Shown: piece after piece, positions 50,091 through 58,268 of the stretch
Position numbering within the stretch: the first letter of the stretch is position 1
Layout of the letters: each line of letters starts with the position of its first letter
Assembly: GCA_965215025.1 (NCBI GenBank)
Contig: CBDCCV010000001.1
Span: 1,488,001-1,552,000, forward strand
DNA: 64,000 nt
Direction of reading: 5' to 3'
From: CBDCCV01 sp965215025
Lineage (GTDB): Bacteria > Bacteroidota > Rhodothermia > Rhodothermales > Salinibacteraceae
Translations under genes and position numbers: made by a program
The notes under the pieces: generated by a model
Told to the model about the DNA's origin: nothing
Seen by the model: the letters and a program-made list of their open reading frames with translations, nothing else
Databases searched by the model: none

Positions 50091-50316
50091 ATGTCAAAAG
50101 AGAAAACCACGCGCTCCGAGCAGAAAGAGACGTTCTGGAGCCGCAAGCCCTACACCCAGCACTACGACCAGGACGACCGGAAAGACGGATGGAGCGAGGC
50201 GAGCAAAACCTTCTTCGGTCGTGCTGCTCGTCTTCGGAGCCGTAGCTCTCTGGCTCTCCCGGCGGGCCGCCGCGGCGATCCTGCGGTGGCGCATGGCTGC
50301 TGCGCTCAAGCCGTGA
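50091..50316 (+). pseudogene. Small membrane protein split by a frameshift
   Basis: From ATG 50091 a polar N-terminus is read (KETFWSRKPYTQHYDQDD, then GWSEASKTFF). Near 50215 the useful frame shifts, and the other frame encodes one membrane helix (VVLLVFGAVALWLSRRAAAA) up to a stop at 50314. Together they would form a 75-residue single-pass protein. A single-base indel in the gene or in the sequence explains it; there is no obvious slippery site. Confidence 0.45.
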
Positions 50317-50393
50317 GAAGCGCCCCGGCGCCCTGCGGCTGGTGACGGAGGAAAACGGGCCTGACGCTGTTGGGAAGCCAGAATTGCGCACGT

Positions 50394-50437
50394 TTTGAAT
50401 CATCTGTGGGGGATATTTGACGCATCTGTGGGGGGTC
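50394..50437. repeat. Tandem pair of 22-bp units, matching 44173-44256
   Basis: TTTGAATCATCTGTGGGGG (starting 50394) and TTTGACGCATCTGTGGGGGG (starting 50416) are adjacent 22-base units. The same pair occurs in opposite orientation at 44173-44215. The pair lies about 100 bp upstream of the large LRR gene. Confidence 0.65.
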
Positions 50438-50532
50438 GCCGTCTGTACCTTGATGGATCCGAGGCCCTGCACCCTGACGAACAGCGCCCCGCCCCGGCTA
50501 CGCTACACCTCCAATTTAAACCCACTCGGACG

Positions 50533-53500
50533 ATGACCCGACAGCTACGCCCGCACCTCAGTGCCCGATTCCTTTGCAGCCTCGTCTTGGCGGCAGCTTT
50601 CCTCGCAGGCAGCCTCGCGCCCGCCGCCCTCGCGCAGGAGCGGCCGGTGCCGGCGCCCGACGACCGCGCGGAGCAGCGCATGGAGCAGCTACGCCAGCAG
50701 CAGGAAGCCGAGATGCGCGAGCGCATGGAAGCGCGGCAGCAAGAGCTGCGGGCAGCGATACGCCTCCAGGCCGCCCCGGCTGCCAATGCCGTGGTCGAGG
50801 AGGACTCCCTCGCGCTCGTGGCTCTCTACAACAGCACCGACGGTGAGAACTGGGACCGCAACGACGGCTGGCTGACCGCGCCCGTAGCCGACTGGTACGG
50901 CGTGTCCGTCAGCGGGGACCGCGTGGTGGGACTGTCTCTCCTTGACAAGGAGCTATCGGGGCCAATCCCATCCGAGATAGGCCAGCTGACGGGCCTACAG
51001 GGCTTGGACCTTAGATTCAACGGGTTGACGGGTGAGATCCCGCCAGCGTTGGGTCAACTTACCAACCTGACGTACCTGAATCTCAACGGCAACGAATTGT
51101 CAGGCTCGATTCCCCCTGAACTGGGGCAGCTTGCGAACCTGGAATTTTTGGCTCTCGGCGCTGGTTTTTTTACCACTGAAATCCCGGATGACATATTCCC
51201 GGCTTTCGGAAATGACTTGACGGGTGAGATCCCAGTGGAGTTAGCGCAACTGGCGAGCTTGCAAACGTTGCACCTTGGTGCGAACCAATTGGAGGGCGGG
51301 ATCCCAGTGGGGCTTGCGCAACTGACAAATCTCGAATTGCTGAACCTCGGCAGGAACCAGTTGACAGGAAGTATTCCGTCGGAACTGGGGCAACTCGGTA
51401 ATCTGCGGCGCCTATATCTCTACGGAAACCAACTCATGGGCGAGATCCCGTCGGAGCTGTCGCAACTGGCGAATCTGCAATCCCTGTGGCTCAGCGGCAA
51501 CAGTTTGACGGGCGAGGTGCCCGTAGCCTTTACGAATCTCGATGCGCTATCGTTCTTCTGGTTCAATGACACGGACCTCTGCGAACCGCCCGATCCGGAC
51601 TTCCAGTCATGGCTCAATAGCGTTGAAAACGTGCGGAGCACCGGAGTGACGTGCGAAGCGTCGGATGGCCTCGCTATCACCAGCGTAGAGCCGGACCCCG
51701 TCATCGGCTCCGACGCGCCGCAGCCGTTCACCATCAACGGCAGCGGCTTTGAGACGGGCGCGAACGTGACGCTGCGCGACCTCACCTACGACGAGGTATT
51801 CCCCAACCGCACGGTCGAGACGCTCACGAGCACTGAGATCGTCATCAACCCCAACTTCACGTCAGAGGCGGCCACGTGGTCGGTGGAGGTCATCAACCCC
51901 GGCGGCGAGAGCACAGGACCGTTCGAGTTTGAGGTCGTGGCACCAAGCGGCGGCGGGGGCGTGCTGGTTTCAGAGGTGCCGCTGGCAGGCTCGTTCCGAA
52001 TGCCCATTGGCAAGGTCGGGGGCGGAAGCGACCTCGGCGATGACCTGACCCTGCTGGAGCGTGGGCAGTGGCCGGCGAGCGGGTATCCCCGAATCCGCTT
52101 CAATGACGACGGTGACCAGTTTGCTGATCTCAACGAGTGGTATGTTGCTACCGCGCACAACGAAGACGAGAATCTGACGGAGATTTTCGGGGGCAATACA
52201 GAACCGTACTCAGAAAGCGGTGCTTACCATCCGGGTGAGGATTGGAATCTCACATCTGGAACAGACTCCGACGCGGGAGAGCCTGCGATTTCAGTTGCCG
52301 ACGGGATTGTTGTACATGACGCTTGCGTCCGCAACTATGGTCGCACGATCATCGTCGCGCACAAGACAGGTGCAGGCAAGTTCGTGACCTCCTTCTACGC
52401 GCATTTAGAAGATACAGGCTCCTTCCACAGCGTCGGCGAGACCGTGGACAAGGGTGAAGTGCTGGGGTCCATCGGCGGGACGAGTGCGGCCGACTGCTCC
52501 GTTGGCCTCGGTCCCCACCTCCACTTCGAGATCCGCAGGGAGTCCATGCTCGATCCTGAAGCGCTCAGCAACGGATCAGTTGAGCTGCGGTACGAAGCAG
52601 GCTTCTGGCCGGCGGCTGGTCGGTCCGACGGGGGCCAGAGCTTCATCGCCGAGAATTACTACGCCCCATCCGAGTTTATTGACGAATACGAAGGCTCTCC
52701 TCCAGGCAACGAAGCCTGCCGTGCCAACCCGCCGGTCGGGGTGAATCCTTCCTATGCAGAGATCTCCGATTGCATTGACCAGCTTGCAGGGGAGTACCGT
52801 GTACCCGGTCTCGTCATCCGAGGGCTTCTGCAGCAGGAGTCTCTCCAATGGAAGCAGTTCTGTGATGAAGAAATTAGAGAGCACGAACTCTGCGAGGGTC
52901 ATCCAATCGGGCATCCTATTGAGAGTGGCGACGACGGCAGGGGCCTCACCCAAGTTACGCCCAAAGAAACAGAAGGCGACGACGTAGTGCTGCCGCTGGC
53001 AGACGTCGAACCGGGTCAGCAGGGGCGCAACAGCTTTATCACGACCGTTGACGTTAATGGACGTGCCAGCATCGAACGCTTGGAAGGCGACTGGGTGTAC
53101 AACCTTGAAATCGGCATCCGCCACTTGCTGGCAAAGAAGGCAGCCGCCCCGAGACTCGGCACCGGCGAGCCGTGGTCCGACAACCGCATTCTGGAGAACT
53201 GGTACAACGCGCTCGCCTACTACAACGGCTTCACGAAGTACGACGACCGCTTTCCCACTCCAGACGACTACTGCCCGCAGGAAGTAGGCGTACCCATCGG
53301 CAGCAAATGCGGCAATGATCCAGGCTTTCCCTATCGCCGCACGACACAGGTTTCAGATGGAAGCTGGACGTACAAGAAGTATTTCCCCTACCAAGAGGCT
53401 GTTTTCAACACCATTGCGCAGCAGTACACAATCCCGAGCCGCCAAGCGAAAGGCTTCCCGAGCCAAGGCATCAAGGTGACGTTTCCAGGCCCAAGCGCCG

Positions 53501-55530
53501 TTAGCGCGCCCGAGGCAGGAGGCTACGCCTTCGTGTGGAACGACTACGCCGGTAGCTTTTATCTCGACTTCTACGTCGATGGACAGGGGCGCGGCCAGGC
53601 GCGGCGGGCGCGCTCCTGTCCTGCTAACCGCTTCGAGAACTGCACGTGGCTCGCCGACCAGAGGCAAGTCGCTGTGCATCGCGTAAACAGCTTCAGTGAC
53701 CGGAGCGCTGCTGTCGTAGGCGGAGTTGGCGACGGTATTGCTGTGGCTGCTGGCGAGACGGGCACAGTTACCCTCGGAGACTCCGGTGCTGAAGTGAACA
53801 TCACCGAGAACAGCGATGCCGGCGGCGGGCAACTCCGCTTTGCGCACTACGACGAGGCTCCGCTCAACAGCACGTTCGGCGGCTCGGCAGAGGCCCCCGA
53901 CGGCTCAGAGGTGCAGCCGAGCCAAACGGCCAATCGCTTCTGGGATATCTCGGCTGTTGACCTGACCGACCTAAGCTACCGCGTCCGGCTGAGCACCGAA
54001 GGTCTCGCCTATGCTGGCGACCCTGATCGGCTTCTCGTTCTCAAGCGCGAGAACAGCAGCTCGCCGTGGACAGCGTTGAGCACCACGCGCGAGGGCAACA
54101 CGCTCGTAAGCGAGGTGCTCACTTCGTTCTCCGAGTTCACCATCGGCTGGTCCGCGCAGTCGGTCACCATTCCCATTAGCATCAGCCGCTCCTTCGGCGA
54201 CGCTTCGGAAAGCTCCGACTACCTCCTCGTGGCACTCCCTGGCGCAGAGGAGGTGCCGCTCCCCGACGTGCTCGAAGGCGAGGCCAGCGCCGGCTGGCAA
54301 GCCTTCCGCCAGAGCGAGAGCGGCACGGGCCTCGTCCCCTACCGCGACGCCCCGGAGAGCTTCCGCTTCGGGCCGGGGCGCGGCTTCTGGGTGATCGCCA
54401 CGAGCGACCTCACCCGCACCGCCACGGCCGCCGCCGTGACGCTCCGCGACGACGGCACCTACGCCCTCGTGCTTCACGAAGGCTGGAACATCATCTCCAA
54501 TCCGTTCGAGAAGCCGCTCGACTGGAACGCGGTGAAGCGCGCCAGCGGCGCGAGCCAGGCCATCCATGCCTTCGCAGGGGGCAGCTACAACCAGCCAAGC
54601 ACCTTCGCCTCTGCCACGGAAGGGGAGGCCTACTACTTCTTCAATCGGGAAGGCCTGAGCGAACTCGTTCTGCCCTACGCCGGGGGTAGCGGCTCTTCCG
54701 TTCGCGTCGCCTCCCGAGGCGGCGCATCGCAAAGCAGCCTTGCACCGGAGACGGCCCTGTGGACGCTCGCGCTCACCGCCGAGCGTGCCGCGCCACCTTC
54801 CGAGGGGTCGTCAGCACCAAGCGTCTTCCACGCGACAGTACGTGCCGGCGCAGCGAGGGACGCGGAGGTTGGCTTCGATCCGCGCGACCAGTTCGCGCCG
54901 CCGGGTCGCTTCGAGGCGCTGAGCCTGGGCCTCCTGCCGGGCGCGCAGAGTGGCGAGGCGGCCGGTGGGCAGGACCTGCGCGGGGCCGAGTTGGCCGCCG
55001 AGTACCGCCCGCCCTCCGCTGGCGGCGCGGCGCACCGCTTCCCACTCGTGCTGCGCTCAGTACCTGACGAGGAGGTCACGCTGCGAATGGAAGGCGCCGA
55101 GCGGCTCCCCGCCGGCTACGAAGCCCTCCTCATCCGCGAGGCCACAGGCGAGCGCTTCCGCCCCGGCGAAGCGGCGCGGTTTACGCCACGGGCCGAGGAC
55201 GAGCGGCTGCTCCTCATCGTCGGAGCGGCTTCTTCTGTCGAGGAGACGGCGCAGGAGGTGGCCCCGTCGGAGTCGAAGCTCATTGGGAGCTACCCGAACC
55301 CGTTCCGGAGCGAGGCCACCATCGCCTACGCCGTGTCAAAGCCGAGCCGGGTGCGCCTCACCGTCTACGACGTGCTGGGCCGTAAGGTGGCTACGCTCGT
55401 CGATGAAGAGCAGGGCGCCGGGCGCCGGAAGGCCACGCTGCGGGCGGGCGGCCTCGCCAGTGGCGTGTACGTCTTCCGCCTGCGGATCGGGGACCACGTG
55501 GAGACGGGCCGCCTCGTGCTCGTGCGCTGA
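50533..55530 (+). CDS. T9SS-sorted multidomain protein: LRR, IPT, M23 endopeptidase, transglycosylase-like
   Basis: This is a 1,665-residue protein. Order: signal peptide (1-about 35); about eight plant-type leucine-rich repeats (about 135-335, with LTGEIPPALGQLTNLTYLNL); an IPT/TIG domain (about 377-470); an M23 domain (about 560-690) with the full zinc site, HPGEDW, FYAHL and HLHFE; and a lysozyme/SLT-like domain (about 740-905) with LLQQESLQWKQF (candidate catalytic Glu), GRGLTQVTP and NALAYYNGF. Beta-rich linkers follow, and the end is a T9SS type A sorting tail (SYPNPFRSEATIAYAV, then DVLGRKVATL). Both glycan and peptide bonds of peptidoglycan could be cut by one surface-displayed protein. 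Confidence 0.88.
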   Translation: MTRQLRPHLSARFLCSLVLAAAFLAGSLAPAALAQERPVPAPDDRAEQRMEQLRQQQEAEMRERMEARQQELRAAIRLQAAPAANAVVEEDSLALVALYNSTDGENWDRNDGWLTAPVADWYGVSVSGDRVVGLSLLDKELSGPIPSEIGQLTGLQGLDLRFNGLTGEIPPALGQLTNLTYLNLNGNELSGSIPPELGQLANLEFLALGAGFFTTEIPDDIFPAFGNDLTGEIPVELAQLASLQTLHLGANQLEGGIPVGLAQLTNLELLNLGRNQLTGSIPSELGQLGNLRRLYLYGNQLMGEIPSELSQLANLQSLWLSGNSLTGEVPVAFTNLDALSFFWFNDTDLCEPPDPDFQSWLNSVENVRSTGVTCEASDGLAITSVEPDPVIGSDAPQPFTINGSGFETGANVTLRDLTYDEVFPNRTVETLTSTEIVINPNFTSEAATWSVEVINPGGESTGPFEFEVVAPSGGGGVLVSEVPLAGSFRMPIGKVGGGSDLGDDLTLLERGQWPASGYPRIRFNDDGDQFADLNEWYVATAHNEDENLTEIFGGNTEPYSESGAYHPGEDWNLTSGTDSDAGEPAISVADGIVVHDACVRNYGRTIIVAHKTGAGKFVTSFYAHLEDTGSFHSVGETVDKGEVLGSIGGTSAADCSVGLGPHLHFEIRRESMLDPEALSNGSVELRYEAGFWPAAGRSDGGQSFIAENYYAPSEFIDEYEGSPPGNEACRANPPVGVNPSYAEISDCIDQLAGEYRVPGLVIRGLLQQESLQWKQFCDEEIREHELCEGHPIGHPIESGDDGRGLTQVTPKETEGDDVVLPLADVEPGQQGRNSFITTVDVNGRASIERLEGDWVYNLEIGIRHLLAKKAAAPRLGTGEPWSDNRILENWYNALAYYNGFTKYDDRFPTPDDYCPQEVGVPIGSKCGNDPGFPYRRTTQVSDGSWTYKKYFPYQEAVFNTIAQQYTIPSRQAKGFPSQGIKVTFPGPSAVSAPEAGGYAFVWNDYAGSFYLDFYVDGQGRGQARRARSCPANRFENCTWLADQRQVAVHRVNSFSDRSAAVVGGVGDGIAVAAGETGTVTLGDSGAEVNITENSDAGGGQLRFAHYDEAPLNSTFGGSAEAPDGSEVQPSQTANRFWDISAVDLTDLSYRVRLSTEGLAYAGDPDRLLVLKRENSSSPWTALSTTREGNTLVSEVLTSFSEFTIGWSAQSVTIPISISRSFGDASESSDYLLVALPGAEEVPLPDVLEGEASAGWQAFRQSESGTGLVPYRDAPESFRFGPGRGFWVIATSDLTRTATAAAVTLRDDGTYALVLHEGWNIISNPFEKPLDWNAVKRASGASQAIHAFAGGSYNQPSTFASATEGEAYYFFNREGLSELVLPYAGGSGSSVRVASRGGASQSSLAPETALWTLALTAERAAPPSEGSSAPSVFHATVRAGAARDAEVGFDPRDQFAPPGRFEALSLGLLPGAQSGEAAGGQDLRGAELAAEYRPPSAGGAAHRFPLVLRSVPDEEVTLRMEGAERLPAGYEALLIREATGERFRPGEAARFTPRAEDERLLLIVGAASSVEETAQEVAPSESKLIGSYPNPFRSEATIAYAVSKPSRVRLTVYDVLGRKVATLVDEEQGAGRRKATLRAGGLASGVYVFRLRIGDHVETGRLVLVR

Positions 55531-55587
55531 CGCACCTCGCTACATCCTGCGCTCTTTTTTTTTGCTCGAACCAGCCCTCGCCTTCCC

Positions 55588-56016
55588 ATGCTCCGTTACG
55601 ACACGCTCCTTGCCCTCCTGAGCGCCCTTGCGTTGCTGGTCAGTCTCACAGCCTGCGACATTGGCACGGTGGAAACGCCCGACGAAGGGGAGGACACCAC
55701 CTCGCGGGCTGCGCCCTCCAATCTGGAAGGCGTCTCTCAAGACGGGGTTGTCTCGCTGGAGTGGAGCGCACCGGACGCCGCGGACTTAGGCGGCTACCGG
55801 GTGTACCGCTCGGAAAGCGCGTTCTCAGCGCCAGGCGAGGCCGAGCGCTTGAGCGGGGAGGCGCTGCATGAGGATCGGACGTACGATGACACGAACGCGC
55901 AGAACGGGACGACCTACTACTACCGCGTCGCGGCTGTGGACCAAAGTGGGAACGAGAGCGCCCTCTCGAACATGGTCCAGAAGACGCCCTTCCCTGATCC
56001 GCCCGACGAGCCTTGA
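55588..56016 (+). CDS. Lipoprotein with a fibronectin type III domain
   Basis: In this 142-residue protein the signal peptide ends in lipobox LTAC (Cys at about 24), followed by an acidic linker and one Fn3 domain (about 42-135) with LEWSAPDAADLGGYRVYRSE and TTYYYRVAAVDQSGNESALS. It is 57 bp after the large LRR protein and probably co-transcribed. It could be a surface partner of it. Confidence 0.82.
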   Translation: MLRYDTLLALLSALALLVSLTACDIGTVETPDEGEDTTSRAAPSNLEGVSQDGVVSLEWSAPDAADLGGYRVYRSESAFSAPGEAERLSGEALHEDRTYDDTNAQNGTTYYYRVAAVDQSGNESALSNMVQKTPFPDPPDEP

Positions 56017-56101
56017 GAAAAAGAACAGGTCTCCTGTGGGAACCCCTCGTCTGAGGATACCATAGCTTTGCCTGTTCCAGCGGCAAGCAAAAGGTACGGC
56101 T

Positions 56102-56380
56102 ATGCAGACGCTTACCGGCGAAGACGTTAAGAAAGCCTTTGAGGCCGATGCCAGCAAGCGCTTTAGCACGCGCCTCGAACGGCTTGAGTGGCTGGCCGAC
56201 GATCCATACGAGGCCACCGGGGAGCGTCTGCCTCACGTGTTTCATGTTGCACTCCACCTGAGAAAAGCGACGCCGGGAGACATCGACGCCGGGAGACATC
56301 GACGCCGGGAGACATCGACGCCGCTGCGGATCTGGCCTGCGCCGTTGAAGAACGATTCGGCGATGCGTACACGATCCTGA
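56102..56380 (+). CDS. Partner of HEPN gene, frame set by a 16-bp tandem repeat (currently off-frame)
   Basis: From ATG 56102 the protein begins MQTLTGEDVKKAFEADASKR, then FSTRLERLEWLADDPYEATG and VFHVALHLRKATPGDID. It then enters three perfect 16-bp repeats (56269-56316) and ends out of frame after a low-complexity Arg-rich stretch. With one or four copies instead of three, the frame would continue as AADLACAVEERFGDAYTILS, then HTLPVAA, and stop overlapping the HEPN start at 56403 (ATGA). The intact product would be about 90 residues. Family unknown; by position it is a toxin-antitoxin partner. Confidence 0.6.
   Translation: MQTLTGEDVKKAFEADASKRFSTRLERLEWLADDPYEATGERLPHVFHVALHLRKATPGDIDAGRHRRRETSTPLRIWPAPLKNDSAMRTRS
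56269..56323. repeat. 16-bp tandem repeat, three copies plus partial
   Basis: GACGCCGGGAGACATC occurs three times exactly (56269-56284, 56285-56300, 56301-56316), followed by a 7-base partial copy. Since 16 is not a multiple of three, each gain or loss of a copy changes the reading frame of the host gene. Confidence 0.95.
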
Positions 56381-56402
56381 GTCACACGCTTCCGGTCGCC
56401 GC

Positions 56403-56778
56403 ATGAACGAGACGCAGCGCTGGATGCAGAGCGCGCAGCTTCGCCTGGAGGCTGCGCGTTTTCTTCTCGACCACGGATTCCATCGAGACGGCGTCAACCG
56501 CTGCTTCTTTGCGGCCTACCATGCCGTGCGGGCGTTGCTGGCATACAAGAATCTGGAGGCGCGCTCCTATGCCGGAGCGTTTCATTTTGCTGAACCTCCA
56601 CTTCGTCAAGGAGGGCACGGTTCAGCGCACGTATTCCCGCGTGCTGCATCGACTGCAGGATCACCGCCATCAAGCAGATTACACGCTGATGGCGTACGAC
56701 GCTCAAGCGGCTGACTCGTACGTGCGCCAAGCCTCGGAGGTCGTTCAGCACATTTCCTTGGTGCTCAATCCGTCTTGA
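56403..56778 (+). pseudogene. HEPN-domain protein with a frameshift
   Basis: From ATG 56403 the frame reads NETQRWMQSAQLRLEAARFL, then FHRDGVNRCFFAAYHAVRAL and YKNLEARSYAGA, a HEPN N-terminal half. Near 56580 the homologous sequence moves to the +1 frame: FILLNLHFVKEG, then RTYSRVLHRLQDHRHQADYT and ending VVQHISLVLNPS at 56778. Removing one T from the TTT at about 56580 restores a 124-residue protein. The start overlaps the stop of the preceding gene's restored frame. Confidence 0.72.
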
Positions 56779-56805
56779 GCGCGCCCTACCGCCGCGCCGG
56801 CACCG

Positions 56806-57264
56806 CTACCCTTGCACCAGCCGCGCATCCACCGGGAAGCCCTCCGGTCCCTCGATCTGAAGCGCAGAAAAGGCTGGGTGCTGCGCGTTGATGAGGTAGT
56901 TCCGGTGCGTGGGCACGACGGCCGACGGCACTTCCAGGACGACGGACGCCCGTTGCTCATGCCAGTACGTGCCGATCTCCTGCGTGGAGGCGGGCCAGGG
57001 CCACGCCTGCCAGTCCTCCGGCAGGGCCGAGGAGGGCAGCCGCACGAGGTGGGCGTCCTCGTCGAGGGTGACGCGAAAGAGGGCGTATCGCGCCTCGGTG
57101 AGGTCGGCGCGCCCGGCGTGCACGAGCGTTTCGAGCAGCGCCGTGGCCGGCTGGTCGGCGGCGTAGACCATCGGGGTGCCGAGGCGGTGCCATCGCCCGC
57201 GCCCGCGTGATCCCCGAAACGCTGTCTCGGCGTACTCGGCCTTAACGAGACGGTAGATCGTCAC
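56806..57264 (-). CDS. RES-domain toxin
   Basis: This 152-residue protein has the RES family residues: YRLVKAEYAETAFRGSRG (Arg), MVYAADQPATALLETLVHAG (Glu) and a Ser-containing region later, with the end NPQHP-like NAQHPAFSALQIEGPEGF and FPVDARLV. RES toxins consume NAD+. It starts within the last bases of the Xre gene (57261-57264 overlap), the standard arrangement of Xre/RES pairs. Confidence 0.92.
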   Translation of the reverse strand: MTIYRLVKAEYAETAFRGSRGRGRWHRLGTPMVYAADQPATALLETLVHAGRADLTEARYALFRVTLDEDAHLVRLPSSALPEDWQAWPWPASTQEIGTYWHEQRASVVLEVPSAVVPTHRNYLINAQHPAFSALQIEGPEGFPVDARLVQG

Positions 57265-57731
57265 GCCGCTGCCGTCTCGTCAATGACAGTGAGCATGTCC
57301 TCGACCTCGCGCAGGCCCGGCTCTGTGTCGAGGCGCTTCAGGGGCGTCTCGCCGTCGAGGAGGCCGTGCGGTTCAGTGAGCCAGGTGCGGGCCGCGCCTT
57401 CGGACCCGAAGGCTTCGGTGCTTCGGTGCCAGATGTGCAGCAGACGCCAGAGGCGGTCGGACTCGGCCGGGGTGAGGTCCTCCCCGCGTTTGCGTCGGCG
57501 TTGCAGGGTGCGCGCCGAGACGCCGAGGACGTGCTCGACCGTCTCCCAATCGAGGCCGAGCGTCTTCTTAAGGTCGTCAAGGACATTGAGACCGAGGCCG
57601 TTGCGCACGCGGCTCGTATCCGGAACGAGTGCTGCATCGGACCCGCGAGCCACAATGTGACTGCGAAGATCGCGTTCAAAGGCCTCCTGCGAGGAGGCGC
57701 GTTCCGGTTGCGCGTGCTGGGTCGTCGGCAT
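57261..57731 (-). CDS. Xre/MbcA/ParS-type antitoxin (DUF2384)
   Basis: This 156-residue protein has a helix-turn-helix (TLGLDWETVEHVLGVSARTL, then QRRRKRGEDLTPAESDRLWR) followed by the DUF2384 C-terminal domain (STEAFGSEGAARTWLTEPHG, then PLKRLDTEPGLREVEDMLTV). It represses the operon and blocks the RES active site. Overlapping palindromes at 57763-57810, just upstream of its start, are probable operators. Confidence 0.92.
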   Translation of the reverse strand: MPTTQHAQPERASSQEAFERDLRSHIVARGSDAALVPDTSRVRNGLGLNVLDDLKKTLGLDWETVEHVLGVSARTLQRRRKRGEDLTPAESDRLWRLLHIWHRSTEAFGSEGAARTWLTEPHGLLDGETPLKRLDTEPGLREVEDMLTVIDETAAA

Positions 57732-57762
57732 TTTACAGAGAGCGTCAGGTCAGGAGAGACAA

Positions 57763-57810
57763 GGCGAAACAGCATACCGACACATGACGGTTATGTTTCG
57801 CCATGTGTCG
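57763..57810 (-). promoter_or_regulatory. Overlapping palindromes upstream of the Xre/RES pair
   Basis: GGCGAAACA (57763-57771) pairs with TGTTTCGCC (57794-57802), and CGACACATG (57778-57786) pairs with CATGTGTCG (57802-57810). They begin 32 bp upstream of the Xre start and fit an autorepression operator. The 3' end of the truncated PIN gene lies inside them. Confidence 0.55.
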
Positions 57811-57949
57811 CGCGGTGTGCATCTACGAATCCCAGCGAAGCACAGGCTACGATGGGATTCTGCCCGAAGTAATGCTGGATGCGGTCCGTGCCCTCTTCGC
57901 GCAGGTAGCGCTTGATCCACGCGCTGGCGTCGAGGTAGCCTACCGTCAT
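57791..57949 (-). pseudogene. PIN-domain (VapC-like) toxin, truncated after 52 residues
   Basis: From ATG 57949 the frame reads MTVGYLDASAWIKRYLREEG, then TDRIQHYFGQNPIVACASLG and FVDAHRATHGET, then TAA. This is the N-terminal third of a PIN RNase, with the first conserved Asp, but PIN proteins are about 130-150 residues. The sequence stops at the operator of the Xre/RES pair, so that cassette seems to have replaced the rest of the gene. Its start overlaps the antitoxin stop (ATGA). Confidence 0.72.
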
Positions 57950-58203
57950 CGGCGGTCTTTAATCAGAAGCTGCGGGGCGGGCCGGCCTGTGGCTTCGACG
58001 GCCTCGACCAGGGCGAAGCGTGCGTCTTCCTGTGTAGGCCATTGCACCGCATCGGTGTGATGAGGCACTGCCACAGGTCGCTGAACGCCGCGCTGGAGTA
58101 CATGGCAGACTTCTTCTTGCAGCGAGCGGCCGTTTGCCCTGGCCCGGCGGCGCAGACGTTCGAGGACGGCGTCGTCCATGTCGCGGAGGAGGAGCGTAGC
58201 CAT
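57946..58203 (-). CDS. FitA/Arc-like ribbon-helix-helix antitoxin
   Basis: This 85-residue protein begins MATLLLRDMDDAVLERLRRR, then ARANGRSLQEEVCHVLQRGV, the ribbon-helix-helix fold of FitA/VapB antitoxins, with a C-terminal toxin-binding segment. It directly precedes, and overlaps by four bases, a truncated PIN toxin. The ATG at 58203 gives the canonical N-terminus. Confidence 0.85.
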   Translation of the reverse strand: MATLLLRDMDDAVLERLRRRARANGRSLQEEVCHVLQRGVQRPVAVPHHTDAVQWPTQEDARFALVEAVEATGRPAPQLLIKDRR

Positions 58204-58268
58204 AGCACATCGAGGCAGGATTTCCCACAGTTCCTTTCGGCTGACCTGCTGAGCGCGCGGCAGGTTTC

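Noticed and set aside
56269..56316. CRISPR-like array
   Set aside because: The repeats are contiguous 16-bp units without spacers and lie inside a coding frame.
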